Source of the DNA: Pseudozyma flocculosa PF-1 | Lineage: Eukaryota > Basidiomycota > Ustilaginomycetes > Ustilaginales > Ustilaginaceae | DNA length: 64,000 bases | NCBI RefSeq assembly: GCF_000417875.1 | Contig: NW_006920889.1 | Coordinates: 278,780-342,779 of the forward strand | Reading direction: 5' to 3' | Shown here: piece after piece, positions 48,460-57,870 of the stretch | How the letters are laid out: each line of letters begins with the position of its first letter | How positions within the stretch are numbered: the first letter of the stretch is position 1 | Program-made: the position numbers and the translations under genes | Notes under the pieces: model-generated | Databases searched by the model: none | What the model saw: the letters and a program-made list of their open reading frames with translations, nothing else | Told to the model about the DNA's origin: nothing

Positions 48460-49172
48460 CGGCTGATCAGCTGGCTGACTGGGCCGGGCGGGTAGCTGCA
48501 CTGGACTGACGGCTGACTGGCTGGATGGACTGGGCCGGACGGTTGGTGCTGGTGGGTGCTGGCTGTCTCGGGCTGATGGCTGGCTGGCTGATCTGGCGGA
48601 GCGGCTGGTGGCTGGCGGGTGCTGGCTGGGCAGCGCGGCTGGCTGGGCAGCGTGGCTGGGCTGGCTGGCCGGCTGGCTGGCCTGAGGGGGCAGGGCTAGG
48701 CAACTGCGCCGGGCAGCTGGCTGACGGCTGCTGGCTAGGCGAGTGGCTGGCGGCTGCCTGGGCTGGACTGGCGGCTGACTGGCAGGTGCTGGCGGTTGCC
48801 AGCGGGTGCTGGCAGGTGCTCGACAGTGCTGGTAGATGCTGGCTGGGCCGCGCGCCTGGCCTGGACTAGCGAGTGGCTGGCGGCTGGCTGGCAGGTGCTG
48901 GCTGAGCAAGTGGCTGCGCTGGACTGCTGGCTGTGCTGGACTGAAGGCTGGCAGACGGCTGGCTGATGGGTGCTGGCGGGTGCTGGTGGTGGCAGACGCT
49001 GGCGGCTCGCTGAAATCATGGCTGGCGGCTGCACTTGGAAGGCGGCAGGCTGGCGAGTGGCGTTTGGTGGTGGTGGCAGAAGGGCAGGAGACGGGTGCAC
49101 GGGCGGATAGAATTGGCAAAGCGCCGGGTGACCAACGTGTGCGCACCAGCAGGCCCCTGTGCTGACATAAGC
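48460..49172 (-). repeat. GGCTGG-rich repeat element, left inverted copy
   Basis: A 700-base tract built from GCTGGCTGGC, GGTGCTGGC and CGGCTGGC words. Its inner edge, CTGTGCTGACATAAGC (49157-49172), is the inverse of GCTTACGTCAGCACAG at 50654-50669. Sequence beyond that edge also matches in inverted order, including the GGTGGTGGTGG-type stretch and the CGGGTG...GGCAAAG stretch. Confidence 0.65.
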
Positions 49173-49189
49173 AAAGTGGCTGCAGATGG

Positions 49190-49330
49190 TTGTAGGTGGC
49201 CCTACGGCCAGAAAGTGGCGCAGTACCCTGCCAGTTTCCGGCCCCAGGGCCACCTACGGCCTACAGTTGGCGTAGGAGATCACCGATTTTGGCCGTAGGT
49301 GACCTACGGCCAATTTCAGCGTAGATCAAC
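49190..49330. repeat. CCTACGGCC modules with 12-bp perfect palindrome
   Basis: Several CCTACGGCC/GGCCGTAGG words. Positions 49289-49313 form a perfect 12-base inverted repeat around one G (TTGGCCGTAGGT / ACCTACGGCCAA). Confidence 0.75.
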
Positions 49331-49591
49331 CCCAATCTCCCGATTGCACACCGCAGGTTGGCATACGGCCAAACTCAACCTGCCCTTTGCTGCTATCTAT
49401 GAGATAGAGGGCAAGGTGAAGGACAAGGCAAAGGGGCAAGCCATCAGCAGGGCAGCAGTGCGCACAGAGGACTCACTGAGGCAAAGGGCCAGGAGGCAAT
49501 GGCAAGACAAGGCAAGGCAGGGCTGTCAAGCGGAAGGCTAGAAGATGGCTGTCAATGGTCAAAATTTTTGATTTAGGCCGTAGGTGAGCCT

Positions 49592-49740
49592 CATAGCTAG
49601 TGGCAGTGTTGGGCCCATTTAGGCAGGCTACAATCTGATATTGGGCATCAATCCCTGCATCCAATTTTCTGACATGCAGCCTACCTACGACTGGCTACAA
49701 TCTGAAATCTTAAGTCTAGCTATGATCCAAGACTCATAGC
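49592..49740 (+). repeat. TCATAGCTAG/GGGCCCA direct repeat, copy 1
   Basis: Diverged direct copy of 53166-53330. Shared words in order: CATAGCTAG, GGCAG, GGGCCCA, GGCAGGCT, ATCGATCCCT-like, ATTTTC, GCCTACCTAC and GGCTACAATC. Confidence 0.6.
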
Positions 49741-50231
49741 TAGCAGCAAAAGTAATTCCCGATTTTTTCTATCGCACAGGCCATGCGATCCAGGATTTAA
49801 GAGTTGTTATACACATGACAAGTGCGATCTGAAATCCTGGCCACTATGAGTGTATTCTAGATTGCAGGCAGGAAAAATCCAGGATCTCAGATTGCAGCTG
49901 ATCGCACGCCTGCTGCGATCTGAGAAATCGCACAAGCTGGCTGCAGCTGGATTTTCAAATTGTTATACATGTGCGATTTTTTTCAATCAGATCCTGCTGC
50001 TAGCTATGACTGTAGATTGAATGGGCCCCATTTGGCAGGCTGTTCTGCCCCTGCTTTGCCACCCTCTCAATCATTGGAATCATGAATTATCAGGGAGCAG
50101 CTCTCTGATGATTCTGTTGTCTGACAGCTGTCCCTCCGCTTCTGCCCTCAGCAAGCAGTCAAGCCCGCTGGCTGGCAGGCTTGAGCGGGCGATGGGGCTG
50201 ACTGGTGCGGCTGACTAAGCTTGACCCAAAT

Positions 50232-50269
50232 GCCAAAAAAAGAAAAAAAAAAAAAAAAAAAAAAAAAAA
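50232..50269. repeat. Poly(A) run
   Basis: Thirty-eight bases, nearly all A with one G interruption, followed by a short G run. It could be a retroposed tail or simple sequence. Confidence 0.85.
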
Positions 50270-50404
50270 GGGGGACCATACTGGCTGGCAGGCCAGAAAT
50301 GTGCGCGCGCGCCAGTTTTGGCTGCCTCGCTGGTGATCTTGGTCAAGAGGGGAAATTGCTGGCGCACATGCGCATCTCTGGCCCGTGGCATTCATAGCTG
50401 GCGT

Positions 50405-50650
50405 CAAAGGCACCTACGATTTGGGCCGTAGGGGTCTTTCGGCCCTAAACTCGGGATTTGGGAGTGTCCTTCGGCCTTTTCGGCCGCCAGGGTCCTTCGG
50501 CTGAAATTCGGAGGACTCCTGCGGCCGGAAAAGGCCGAAGGACCCCTACGGCCGGACTATTTTTGGCTGCAGGACCCCTACGGCCGGGAATCGGAGGCCT
50601 TTTGCGCTTTTTTTTGCCGCAGGCCTCGTACGGCCGAGAAAAAGGCCCTT
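50405..50650. repeat. CCTACGGCC module cluster
   Basis: At least six CCTACGGCC, CCTTCGGCC or CGTACGGCCG words in both orientations within 250 bases, immediately inside the right inverted CAGC-rich copy. Confidence 0.7.
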
Positions 50651-50653
50651 CCT

Positions 50654-51060
50654 GCTTACGTCAGCACAGGAGGCCAGGCATGTGCGCGCGCGCTGGCCCC
50701 TTTGCCACCCGGCCCTTTGCAAAATCCATCTGCAGCCCACCCGTCTCTCCTTCCCTCCTACCACCACCACCATCCGACGCCACCCGCCAGCCAGCCGCCA
50801 GCTCTGCCCGCCGCCCAAGCCAGCCACCCTGCCAGCCATCCGCCAGCCGTCAGCGCAGCGCAGCCAGCCATCAGCCCTGCCACTCGCCCAGCCAGCCGTC
50901 AGCCGCCACCCGAGCCAGCCAGCTGCTACCCGCCTGTCCCAGCCAACACCCGCCAGCCACCCGCCCAACCAGCAGCCGCCAGCTCAGCCCAGCCAGCTGG
51001 CCCAGCCAGCCGCCAGCGAGACCTGGCGAGGCCCAGCCAGCCACCTGGTGAGCTGCCAGC
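50654..51060 (+). repeat. CAGCC-rich repeat element, right inverted copy
   Basis: Inverted, shorter counterpart of 48460-49172. It begins GCTTACGTCAGCACAG, runs through a TTGCCACCCGGC...TTTGC stretch and a CCACCACCACCA stretch, and then into CAGCCAGCCGCCAGC words. Confidence 0.65.
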
Positions 51061-52079
51061 TATTGGAACACCTGTTAGGGTGCGTGCGAGTCGGAACCGA
51101 CAACAAATAACAAGTCTAGTTGTCTGGAACACCGAAGGACAGTATGGAGTCAACCGTAGGAGTCGAGTTGTTATTCCTGGACTCGGAACAGCTTCGGGGC
51201 CAGGTTGAGGGTAGACCAACGGACTAGTTGTCGAAGACGCAAGGCAGGCGACTGTAGTCGCTCGTAGAGATGTGGAAGAGTATGTGAGGGTAAGCTGAAC
51301 CGATAGAAGGGGATGAAGTGTGTAAGATTCGATAATGAAGCGGTCCCATCGTCGACCAGAAGCTGGTCGTATATATATGCTACAACTTTGCGCTGCAGGT
51401 CACTATAGACCTCTAGAGCAGCAACCATGATCCTGTAGCTACGGGGGACCGTGCCGCTCCGTCTCTTTGGTCGAGTTGCTCGACTCGACCGTGAATCGCG
51501 GCTCTATAGATGACTAGACGTGTCTATCTAAAGGGGTAGGAATGGAGGGGTAGGAATGAATGGGGATTGACCGTCGGTGAGGGGTAGCATCAGGGGTAGG
51601 AGCTGCTCCTTACCGCTACCCTTGCCTTACCTGACGGCTCGGGTCAGGACTCGCAGGAGCCGGGCCCAAAGGGCGCGTCCAGTGCTCTAGAGTGTCCCTT
51701 CTGATCAAATCGGTTTGCCCTTTGCGTTTTTCGTGCGAGACGGCAAGGTGTTCCAACACCAGCCGCTGCTGCTCCGTACTGCTTGCTTCCGCTAGCTGAC
51801 ACCATCAATCATCGGAAACTTTGGAGAGGCCCTCTCCGAAGTCTCCGATGATTCTGACCATTGACGGCCTCGCTTCCGCTCCACCTCATGTGAGTTGACT
51901 GTTGCCGCTCTTCTTCTGTTGCTTTGCTGCACGCCGTTGCTGACTCCTTTGCTCCCGTCTTCCTTTTGCCTGCTCTCTCACCGCTTTACTTTCCTGCTGA
52001 CAATGCTCTGCCGCTTTTGCCTGCTGCCGCCCTGCTGTCACCTTGCTCTACCGCTGTTGCTGCTGCCGCCCTTGCAGGT

Positions 52080-52280
52080 ACCGTAGTATTGCAATTGAAT
52101 CGTAGCTAGGATACGGCTGTGGGTGCGTGCTATGCCTGCGGTGTGGGAGCGACGCTGTCCTACGGCCCTGGGAGCGTAGGAGTCCTACGGCGCAAAGGCC
52201 AAAGTGGTAGACCAGCTAGGTACGGCCCTGGGGTAGCGAAGGAGATCTCCGATTCCCGAGGCCGTAGCTAAATCCCTGCC
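52080..52280. repeat. CCTACGGCC-type module, further copy
   Basis: Contains TCCTACGGCCCTGGG, GTCCTACGGCG, GGTACGGCCCTGGGG and GAAGGAGATCTCCGATT...GGCCGTAG. The last matches GTAGGAGATCACCGATTTTG...GCCGTAG at 49272-49300. Confidence 0.6.
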
Positions 52281-52438
52281 GCTAGCTATGATTGTGTGTG
52301 CCTGGCGGCCAGTAGGCCTGCCCATGCATGCAGGCTTGCTGACTGCCCACCTGCCTCAGTATAAAGTCTTGACCCTCCCTGCACCTCCTCCTATCTTCTG
52401 ACCACTACCATCAGCCCTTTGCCCACCACTGCCACCCT

Positions 52439-52817
52439 GTTAAGAAAACGGTTGCCGTTGCCGTTGCAGACATGAAGCCCTCAGGTCCTGGACTAAAGGT
52501 CGTCAGGACTTGGCCTAGGTTGCCAGAACTTGGCCCGGCAAGGAGGCTGACATCTGTCAATGCCAACTCTGTGCAAATCACCGAGTTCGAATCCCACAAT
52601 ATCTGGACGCCAAGGGAGCATCCACCTTAGAGATGAGGCAAAAACCAACACCCTAAAGGTGGGGGTTGGCTGAGCTAGAACATCCCAAAGGAGCGCAACC
52701 TGGCACAACCCATCAAGGTCAAGCATTGTCTTATTGAGACTTGCCCACTACTCGACCAGAAATTGCAAAGGGACAACAATGTTCCTTGTACAAGTCGCTG
52801 TAGCTAGCAGGAAGACA
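52439..52817 (+). repeat. Direct repeat A, transition-decayed copy
   Basis: About 380 bases homologous to 54816-55189. Shared anchors are GTTRAGAAA, CGCAGAC/TGCAGAC, AATCACC, TTCCCACAA/ATCCCACAA, GATGAGGC, GGCTGAGCT, TGTCTTRTTGAGACTTG and TAGCTAG. Most differences are C-to-T or G-to-A relative to the other copy. It contains GAGTTCGAATCCC, a chance or relic Pol III B-box-like word. Confidence 0.75.
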
Positions 52818-53165
52818 TGCAGGACTGCGTTGAAGCTACCAGTAGCAGCAGAAGCTCTTGGTAGAGAGTTGTCCCTTGTCAAATCTTATTCTTTCTATCC
52901 TCCTATCTGGTTCAGCGCTACACATTACCTCTCCTTGCTCCAAGGACTAGGCTAGCCGCTACCCTCCCCTGTACCTATAAGACATATGTCAAGGTCTCTC
53001 CCACATAATTGAGGAGGCATACTCCAACATACTGAGTTGCAACGTACTCTCACCAAGCTTGATGTGAGTTGATTTGGTACCAACAGTACTGATTGATCTA
53101 CTATGTGTTCCTAGTCCGTTTTCTACTCCACTCTACATACCCAACTGCGTCCACACCACCAACCA

Positions 53166-53330
53166 GCATTCATGGCTAGCAGCAGGGCTGGGCCCAATTT
53201 TGGTCAAAGGCAGGCTGCCATCTAAAATCGGGGATCGATCCCTATCTTCGATTTTCCGATGCGTAGCCTACCTACAACTAGCTACAATCCAAAATCCAAA
53301 ATTGGGCCTACCTACCATCCAAGATCGTAG
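53166..53330 (+). repeat. TCATAGCTAG/GGGCCCA direct repeat, copy 2
   Basis: Diverged direct copy of 49592-49740 with the same order of anchor words. A third partial copy starts at about 53347 (TCATAGCTAGCAGCAGGGCC). Confidence 0.6.
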
Positions 53331-53368
53331 CCCCACCTGCCTGCCTTCATAGCTAGCAGCAGGGCCAA

Positions 53369-53565
53369 CCTACGATTTTTCAGATTGTAGATAGGCATAG
53401 GCAGGCTACGATTTTCAGATCGTAGGTAGGCCTTCTACACAAACAATTTCTGGATGCAGACAGGCCATGCCAATTTTTAGATTGTATACTAGCTACAATT
53501 TTCAAATTGTAGCTAGACCGGTCTAGCTACAATTTTTCAGATCGTAGCCAGGCAGCAATCAGAAT
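53369..53565. repeat. Palindrome array and left inverted repeat
   Basis: Four imperfect palindromes of the form CTACRAT-TTTYAR-ATYGTAG occur at 53369-53390, 53404-53424, 53491-53514 and 53526-53547. The last 30 bases (53536-53565) are the inverse of 55430-55459 at 28 of 30 positions. Confidence 0.75.
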
Positions 53566-54469
53566 GTGCCTATGATCATTGGATCAAATACTAGCTTTTA
53601 TTGCAGAATCAAACGCTATCTACGCTACTGGAAGCCACGCTGACTGGGAGACATGGCATGCCAGTAATACCTGCACCAGCAAGGAGGCACTCACAGCGAG
53701 GCAGGCCAGGGTCGGTGTCGATTGGTGGTGGCAGCGGCATGTTGATGCAGGGCATGGCGCGGTGCAGAGAGAGCAGCCACAGACCTGAGGAAGAGGGGTA
53801 CAGGGAAGGAGCAGACTGTCAGCGTGCTGCGACAGAGCGATGGCAGAAGAGCGCCATGGCGGATTGATGCATGCACCCGACAAAGGCCAGGCAGTTTGCG
53901 TTGGCAGGTGGCAACACGTAGTGGCACCAAGGTTGGCTCTGACGGTCTTGGCCGATGTGGTGTCGGTCATCTGGAGGCAGTGGTGGCTGCCGGAGAAGGG
54001 GAGAGAAAGGCAGGAGCAATGTCAGCGTTGGTTGAGGGTGGGTGCAGACACCATTGATGCGGTAGATGCAATGGAATCAAAGAAGGCAGCTCAATTGCTT
54101 CATCTTCATGATCCACAAAGGTCAGGTAGAGGTGCAGGCGGTGGCAGCAAATGGACATTGGTGGTGGTGGAGAGTTGGCGAAGTTGGTGGCAGCAAGTCA
54201 GCGATGACGGTGGCAAGTGATGAAGCGCAGGGCGTAACGCGGCCGAGGTGGCTGGGGTGGATGCCAGCTGGTGGCATTGACAGCAGTTGGGTGGCGGTGG
54301 TGGGCAAAAGACTGATGGCGGGCAAAGGGATGATGGGACAAGGCGGCTGGATGCCAGTGGGTGGCATCAATGTTGGTTGGGTGGCGTCAATGTTGGTCAA
54401 ATGGCGGTGGCAGGCGAGGGTCAATGGTAGTGGTCGGGAGGGAAGGAGCGACAGCGGAGCAGGCAAGAC

Positions 54470-54830
54470 TTTATACCAAGGCAGGCAGGCAGGCGAGGCC
54501 ACGCTGGCAGGCGAGGCTCAGCTGGTGGGCGGTCAGGTGGTCAGGCAGGCTGCCTGCCTGCGTGAGCACACACACATGCGAGCCTACGAGCCTGCGTGAG
54601 CACGCACGCGGCCTGGCGGCGTGGCCTGGCCTCCCCTTTTTCTTGCGCATGCGCAAGCTCAGTCAGCCGCGCCAGCCAGCCAGCTCGCACGCCTGAGCCA
54701 GCCAGCGGGCCAGCCCCCAAGCCTGCCCTCCAGCCAGCCCGCCTGAGCCTGCCAGCCAGCCGGCTTGCGCGCCAGCCTGCCAGCCACCTTGCCCACCTGC
54801 CCAAGCCTGCCAGCTGTTGAGAAAGACAGT
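54470..54830. repeat. GGCAGGC/GCCAGCC low-complexity inverted arms
   Basis: GGCAGGCAGGCGAGG words at 54480-54560 face GCCAGCCAGCC words at 54665-54815, which could form a foldback. Sequence between them is TGAGCACAC/GCACGC-rich. Confidence 0.55.
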
Positions 54831-55189
54831 GCCTCCGCCGTCGCAGACCCTTGGGTCCAAGCCAACGGCCTTTTGCTAAAGGTTGCTGGAACTCCAATCA
54901 GGGCTGTCGGAAGGCAAAGGGTCCGAGACCCTCCAACGCCGGCCCGGTGGGAATCACCAAGCCGGATTCCCACAACGCCAAGGAAGAGACGCACCTTGGC
55001 GATGAGGCCGAGGCCGACGCCCCAAGGATGAGGGTCGGCTGAGCTCAAAGATCGCCAAGAGAGCACAGCCCGACACGTCCCACCAAGGCCGAGCTATGTC
55101 TTGTTGAGACTTGACCAAAGCTTGACAATGCATTGCTGAAGGATGTTGATGTCTGCAAGAGGAGTCGCTTTAGCTAGTAGGAGAGACAG
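54816..55189 (+). repeat. Direct repeat B, GC-retaining copy
   Basis: Homologue of 52439-52817. It keeps CpG sites such as GCCGAGGCCGACGCC where the other copy has GCAAAAACCAACACC. Confidence 0.75.
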
Positions 55190-55429
55190 AGGGCCGGGAG
55201 CTGGGCTGGGCTTTAGAGGAGGTGGTGGTGGGAGGAAGGAAGGGTTGGTGGCAAAAATGCTCAGTTGAGGGGTTGCCCGCCCTGCTGGCAGCCCAAAACC
55301 AGGCCTATCGGCGAAAAAAGAAAAAAAAAAACACGTTAGGGTTGGTGTGGCCATGGCTTTGGGCCTGCGTCAGCATAGATAGTTGTTTGCAATCAAAGCT
55401 AGTATTTGGACCAAATCAATCGTAGCTGT

Positions 55430-55526
55430 ATTCTGATTGCTGCCTGGCCACAATCTGAACTGGTCTAGCTACAATATGAAATTGTAGGTAGTATGTAGAA
55501 GGATCTCCTACGATCTGAAAATCGTA
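55430..55526. repeat. Right inverted repeat and palindromes
   Basis: ATTCTGATTGCTGCCTGGCC begins the 30-base inverse of 53536-53565. Two palindromes follow: GCTACAATATGAAATTGTAG (55469-55488) and CTACGATCTGAAAATCGTAG (55508-55527). Confidence 0.75.
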
Positions 55527-55569
55527 GACAGGGTGTTATTGCCGGCAACAGGGTTGAAGGATCTGTCGA

Positions 55570-57870
55570 TTATACGCGTTCCTCTACAAGGCCGCCCTTT
55601 AGCCGGATCAGGCGACCGAATCGCGTCGGCCATTCGCTCTCATAGTGGCTGACCAAGACGATTGCCATCTGTTGCCGCGCTTCCGTGTCCGCCGCTTTTT
55701 CTTCGGCCGTCTCTCCGATGGCCCAGCGGTCTGGCGCTACGCTTCGCGCGGTGCTATCGTCGAGAAATCGCCTGATGGTCTCGACCTGCTTCGCATCCAT
55801 GCCTTGAAAGGGTTCGTCCAGCACGAGTAAGCGCGGCCGGCCGACCAGCGCCCTCAGGAACAGAACTACCGCCTGAGAGCCATGACTGAGTTCTGTAAAG
55901 CCCCGCGACGAGACGGCGCGCACGTCGGCCAGGTCTGGAGCCCCCCCTCGGTCAGCCTGAACAGCATCTTCCATGATGGTACGCCCGTCCGACGACTTGA
56001 CGAGGTGAGCGAATCGGGAGAGCAGCGCCCAGACTCGCTGCTTCTGTGCCTCGCTGTAGGACCGACGTGCGAACACGTTGCCATAGCCCGATGCAATGAC
56101 CTCCCCGACCGTCAGGCCTCCCCTTTCGGCTGATTTGCGCGGGAAAGCGTTGAAAAGCTCCGGGGAAAGGTGGCCAATCCTTTGACCGAGCAGCGGCCTG
56201 GCGTTGAGCGGCTCGTCCCTTGCCATGCCAAAGAGCGAGAGTTGGTCTCTGGGGAACGAAAAGGATCGAGGATGGTCTCCAAGGATGAGAGCGAGCAGCG
56301 TCGTCTTACCCGAACCATTGTCGCCGGCGAGAACGATCCGGTCACCCGGCCAGATGCGCAGGTTGATGGAATCGAGGACCTTTGTGTTCCCGTACGCTAC
56401 GGAGACGTCGTTCATGCTGATGATCGGAGGCTGCCGTTCATCGCCTCGGCCGACGTCTTCGGCGGCGTTGCGCAGCAGAAGGTCGTAAGGGTCCGCCCGG
56501 GCCGGAAGGTTCCGGGGGGCAGCTTCAGACTTGGCGTCGTGAGACAGTGCCGTCGCCTGGTTCGAGTCGTCGCTCTTTCGTTCTCCGAGATGGCTGATGG
56601 CACCCGACTCATCGAGCCGAAGTAGGTGGGTGATAAAGTCTGGCACCTCGTCCTGCTCCCGGAGCACGAGCACGAATCGTGGCCGACGCTCGGCGTGGAG
56701 GCGAGCGAAGAGCTGCGAGAGCTTCTGCCTGGTGCCGGCGTCGATGCCCGAGTAGGGTTCCTCGAGCACAACCAATTCCGCGCCGCTTACGAGCGAGGAC
56801 AAGATCCTAGCTCGCCGGGTCTGGCCGTTGGACAGCGCAATGACCGGGCGGTGAAGGAGGTGATCGTCGATGAGCAAGAGGGGCGCCATCTGCCGAACGA
56901 CGGCATCCGCTTCCAAGGCCCGCTCGTTGGCAGTTTGCCTTGCCTGCTCGCTCGACCACTTGAAGAGACCGACGGCATCCCCAGCTGTGCCTGTGCTGGC
57001 CGCAAAAGGGTCTGGTAGCATCTTCTGGGCCGCTACGAGGCCGACGGGGACCCCGAGCAGATCCATAAGACGTTCGTAGAGCGTGACGCGATCTTGCTCC
57101 CGGATGGCGCCGTACCTTGCGCTGTAGTTGACAAACTCGCCCCCAGTTCCTCCGATCTGCGTCGCAAAGGAGACATGTTTGATGGCATCATGAGGGGTTC
57201 GGCGGAGCTCGCCGGCGGTACCGCTCATTCGGTCACTGAGGAAGGGGTGAACGTTGGGATGGTAAGGTCTGCCGTGGATCTGTTGGCAGATGGCGGTGAG
57301 GTCGTCGCCGCCTTTGCTAGAAGCCTGTTTTGGCCTCGATCTGCCTAGTATGACCTGATCAGAGCAATGGTGAAACACGGAGGCCGGACCGCCGAAGATC
57401 AGAGAGGTTTCGGTGGTAGTGGACCCGCTCCGGGCTCGGGGAAGGTTGTGAGGACTCACATCGACGACCTCCCTCCTTGCGCGTCCCCCTCTTTCGCTCG
57501 CTGGTCCGATGATGGCCCAGCACTCCTGCTTTGCTCGGTCTCGTATCGTCCAGTCGAGCGCGCCTCCCGTGCCACTGTGCGAGGTATCGGGTTGCGCTGC
57601 CCAAACACTGCGCAGCCAGGCGTTGCGGAGTTGAAGAAGGGGCGGCCGCGTCTCGTCCTTGGTTGCATTGGGGGCATGCGAGCTTCTTGAGAAGGAGCGT
57701 TTCCGCGACGAGGAAGCCCAATCGCTTCGACGTGGACCGGCGTGATGCAAGGGGCGGAAGGAAGCGTAGGCACGTTGCGAGGCGCCAAGGACGATCGAGA
57801 CATTGTTGGTCCTGTTCAAAGAGCGGCCAAGTCGCAGGCCGGTGCGCAGACCGATCGGCGCCGCAGTCAT
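55570..57870 (-). CDS. Twin ABC-ATPase, mitochondrial-type (YDR061W/ModF-like)
   Basis: 766-residue intronless protein with two ATP-binding cassettes and no membrane segments. The first 60 residues are rich in Arg and Ser and poor in acids, ending in SRKRSFSRSSHA, like a mitochondrial presequence. NBD1 has an atypical P-loop (WAIIGPASERGGRAR) but a signature-like ALSNGQTRRARIL and Walker B LVVLEEPYSGID. NBD2 is intact: Walker A AGDNGSGKTTLL, signature TELSHGSQAVVLFLRAL, Walker B LLVLDEPFQGMD, and switch His VSHYESEWP. This matches the yeast YDR061W group of soluble ABC proteins, whose function is not established. It abuts the repeat island at its 3' end. Confidence 0.85.
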   Translation of the reverse strand: MTAAPIGLRTGLRLGRSLNRTNNVSIVLGASQRAYASFRPLHHAGPRRSDWASSSRKRSFSRSSHAPNATKDETRPPLLQLRNAWLRSVWAAQPDTSHSGTGGALDWTIRDRAKQECWAIIGPASERGGRARREVVDVSPHNLPRARSGSTTTETSLIFGGPASVFHHCSDQVILGRSRPKQASSKGGDDLTAICQQIHGRPYHPNVHPFLSDRMSGTAGELRRTPHDAIKHVSFATQIGGTGGEFVNYSARYGAIREQDRVTLYERLMDLLGVPVGLVAAQKMLPDPFAASTGTAGDAVGLFKWSSEQARQTANERALEADAVVRQMAPLLLIDDHLLHRPVIALSNGQTRRARILSSLVSGAELVVLEEPYSGIDAGTRQKLSQLFARLHAERRPRFVLVLREQDEVPDFITHLLRLDESGAISHLGERKSDDSNQATALSHDAKSEAAPRNLPARADPYDLLLRNAAEDVGRGDERQPPIISMNDVSVAYGNTKVLDSINLRIWPGDRIVLAGDNGSGKTTLLALILGDHPRSFSFPRDQLSLFGMARDEPLNARPLLGQRIGHLSPELFNAFPRKSAERGGLTVGEVIASGYGNVFARRSYSEAQKQRVWALLSRFAHLVKSSDGRTIMEDAVQADRGGAPDLADVRAVSSRGFTELSHGSQAVVLFLRALVGRPRLLVLDEPFQGMDAKQVETIRRFLDDSTARSVAPDRWAIGETAEEKAADTEARQQMAIVLVSHYESEWPTRFGRLIRLKGGLVEERV

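Larger units (their letters stand above)
47623..55569. other. 8-kb repeat island without convincing genes
   Basis: No frame here has recognisable protein content. Frames are short or come from GGCT/CAGC low-complexity DNA. The region is a mosaic of diverged direct and inverted repeats, palindromic modules, a long A-run, and AT-richer patches unlike the flanking coding DNA. This fits decayed transposable elements or heterochromatin. The first 250 bases also hold the PalC upstream region with a (GGT)n tract at about 47785-47820. Confidence 0.7.

Noticed and set aside
48145..51051. Long Pro/Ala/Ser/Gln-rich frames in the repeat island
   Set aside because: They arise from GGCT/CAGC low-complexity DNA and are open in several frames at once; no protein evidence.
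51060..51440. Possible solo LTR on the minus strand with an 85-codon frame and TATATATA
   Set aside because: No matching second LTR, no clear TG...CA ends with a target-site duplication, and no pol or gag sequence nearby.
52560..52620. tRNA-like B-box word GAGTTCGAATCCC
   Set aside because: No stable acceptor, D or anticodon arms can be paired around it, and the homologous copy at 54.95 kb lacks the word. At most a relic or chance match.
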